Positions 13,467 to 14,720 of a stretch of 14,720 nt of DNA are shown here, piece after piece. Under the pieces are notes generated by a model. That model saw only the letters and a program-made list of their open reading frames with translations, was not told the DNA's origin and did not search any database. The DNA is taken from assembly GCA_002352945.1 (NCBI GenBank), contig DDHL01000038.1:2757-17476 (forward strand). Reading direction: 5' to 3'. Made by a program: the position numbers and the translations under genes. The stretch is from Campylobacteraceae bacterium UBA1877. GTDB taxonomy: Bacteria > Campylobacterota > Campylobacteria > Campylobacterales > Campylobacteraceae. The first letter of the stretch is position 1. Each line of letters opens with the position of its first letter.

Positions 13467-14720
13467 GGGTAAAATTACGTATAGGCTAGTGATTTTTTTC
13501 CTAGCCCTTGTTTTAGGTGTTGGTTTTTCACTACCCACCTTTTTGCAAACTGACGTGGGCAAAAAAATCACCCTTGGATTAGATTTGCAAGGCGGCTTGC
13601 ATATGCTTTTGGGTGTTGAGACCCAAGCTGCGGTTGCAAGCCAGATTAAATCGATCGCCTCAAGCATCAAGTTCTTCACAGATGATGAATCAATTTTGAT
13701 TGATGAGTTAAGGATGGATGAGAGTAAAATCACTTTTGAACTACTCGATCCTGATGAACAAGCAAATTTAGAGAAGATGCTAAATGAGATTAGCGGTTTG
13801 GTTATTCAAAAAGATGGCAATAGATACTCAATCCATCTTAGTGAAGAGGAGATTGCAAGGACAATTGAGTTTGCAGTAAACCAAGCTGTTGAGACTATCC
13901 GTAACCGGCTCGATCAATTTGGATTAGCCGAGCCTACTGTTGCAAGACAGGGGGATGAGAAGATTTTGGTTGAACTTCCAGGAATCAAAACAGCAAGCGA
14001 GGAGCAGCGCGCTCGTGAGCTTATTGCAAAAGCAGCTCACTTGCAGCTTATGGCAGTTGATGAAGAGCGCAATGACCAAGCTTATCGTATGAGTGAACAA
14101 GAAGCAGCATCCTATGGGGATGTTATTCTTCCTGATGTGCGAAATCCAGAACAAAAGTATGTACTGCATGCAATTCCAATCTTAGATGGAAGCTTGCTAA
14201 CTGATGCAAGGGTTGCATTTGATCAAATGAATCAACCCGTAATCAATTTTACTCTTAATACTCAAGGTGCTAAAATCTTTGGAGATTTTACTGGAAAAAA
14301 TGTGGGAAACCACCTAGCTATTGTTTTGGATAATAAGGTTTACTCAGCTCCAGTTATTAGAGAGAGAATTGGCGGAGGAAGCGGGCAAATTAGCGGTGGA
14401 TTTAGTGTCGAAGAGGCCCATGATGTGGCAATTGCCCTACGAAGCGGTGCCTTGCTTGCTCCTGTAAAACTTTTAGAAAAACGAAGCATTGGCCCATCTT
14501 TGGGCGCAGATAGTGTCCAAGCAAGTATGATTGCACTGACATTAGGATTTTTAGCAGTTATTGTTTTTATGGTACTTTATTACGGTTTAGCCGGAGTAAT
14601 TGCAAACGTAGCTTTGGTTGCTAACCTTTTTATCATCATTGCTATTATGGCTCTATTTGGTGCAACCCTTACCCTTCCTGGTATGGCTGGGATTGTGCTA
14701 ACTGTTGGGATGGCAGGAGA
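13459..14720 (+). CDS. secD: Protein translocase subunit SecD (3' end outside window)
   Basis: A proton-driven subunit of the Sec translocon that helps release exported proteins on the periplasmic side. 420 codons are visible and the frame runs off the window. The N-terminus has a transmembrane segment ([21 protein letters not shown]) and the family motif [15 protein letters not shown]. The large periplasmic region includes [17 protein letters not shown], and the SecD/RND signature [10 protein letters not shown] leads into membrane segments at about residues 355-410. The end, [10 protein letters not shown], is close to the conserved GMAVDANV motif with one difference (Gly where most have Val), just at the window edge. 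The ATG at 13459 overlaps yajC by 8 bp. secF would be expected next. Confidence 0.95.
   Translation, partial: MHKGKITYRLVIFFLALVLGVGFSLPTFLQTDVGKKITLGLDLQGGLHMLLGVETQAAVASQIKSIASSIKFFTDDESILIDELRMDESKITFELLDPDEQANLEKMLNEISGLVIQKDGNRYSIHLSEEEIARTIEFAVNQAVETIRNRLDQFGLAEPTVARQGDEKILVELPGIKTASEEQRARELIAKAAHLQLMAVDEERNDQAYRMSEQEAASYGDVILPDVRNPEQKYVLHAIPILDGSLLTDARVAFDQMNQPVINFTLNTQGAKIFGDFTGKNVGNHLAIVLDNKVYSAPVIRERIGGGSGQISGGFSVEEAHDVAIALRSGALLAPVKLLEKRSIGPSLGADSVQASMIALTLGFLAVIVFMVLYYGLAGVIANVALVANLFIIIAIMALFGATLTLPGMAGIVLTVGMAG

Noticed and set aside
13446..13733. Minus-strand frame of 95 codons opposite the start of secD
   Set aside because: secD continues in frame across it with clear family motifs, so this is antisense shadow.

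Overview
The window is chromosomal DNA of a Campylobacterota (epsilonproteobacterial) species. The AT-rich composition, the protein sequences and the gene order all point there. In particular, pepF, a small hypothetical gene, uvrD, truB, csrA, ispE, smpB, a thioredoxin-like lipoprotein gene, clpS, clpA and aat run in an order I recall from Campylobacter jejuni (around Cj1099 to Cj1109), and metK, lnt, yajC and secD are neighbours there too. The genus cannot be fixed from this stretch. I see no mobile element, CRISPR array, tRNA or rRNA, and no gene-free stretch longer than about 140 bases.

Layout. Bases 1-1438 hold the 3' part of an M3-family oligopeptidase gene and, overlapping it, a gene for a 149-residue protein that looks like an SspB-type proteolysis adaptor. 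A LysR-type regulator (2334-1435, minus strand) converges on it; its own promoter and a T-N11-A operator lie at 2353-2391. From 2473 a tightly packed operon reads uvrD/pcrA-like helicase, truB, csrA, ispE and smpB, with every junction overlapping. After a 99-bp gap with a palindrome come the thioredoxin-like lipoprotein gene, clpS, clpA and aat (6902-10611). A 130-bp promoter region precedes metK (10742-11944). lnt lies on the minus strand (13221-11911), overlapping metK at its 3' end and yajC at its 5' end. yajC and a 3'-truncated secD close the window.

How the genes work together. Most are housekeeping genes with a concentration on protein quality control: SmpB (tmRNA tagging of stalled products), ClpA with ClpS and Aat (the N-degron branch), and the SspB-like protein, which would fit the delivery of ssrA-tagged substrates to a Clp protease. 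Lnt, YajC and SecD serve lipoprotein maturation and secretion, and the thioredoxin-like protein is itself a predicted lipoprotein.

The most unusual signal is a short palindrome, TTTACATGTAAA. It is present five times perfectly and five more times as ACATGT with one AAA/TTT flank, in both coding and intergenic DNA. Chance would predict far less than one perfect copy. It behaves like a highly iterated genomic palindrome or protein-binding site, and I cannot assign it to a known system.
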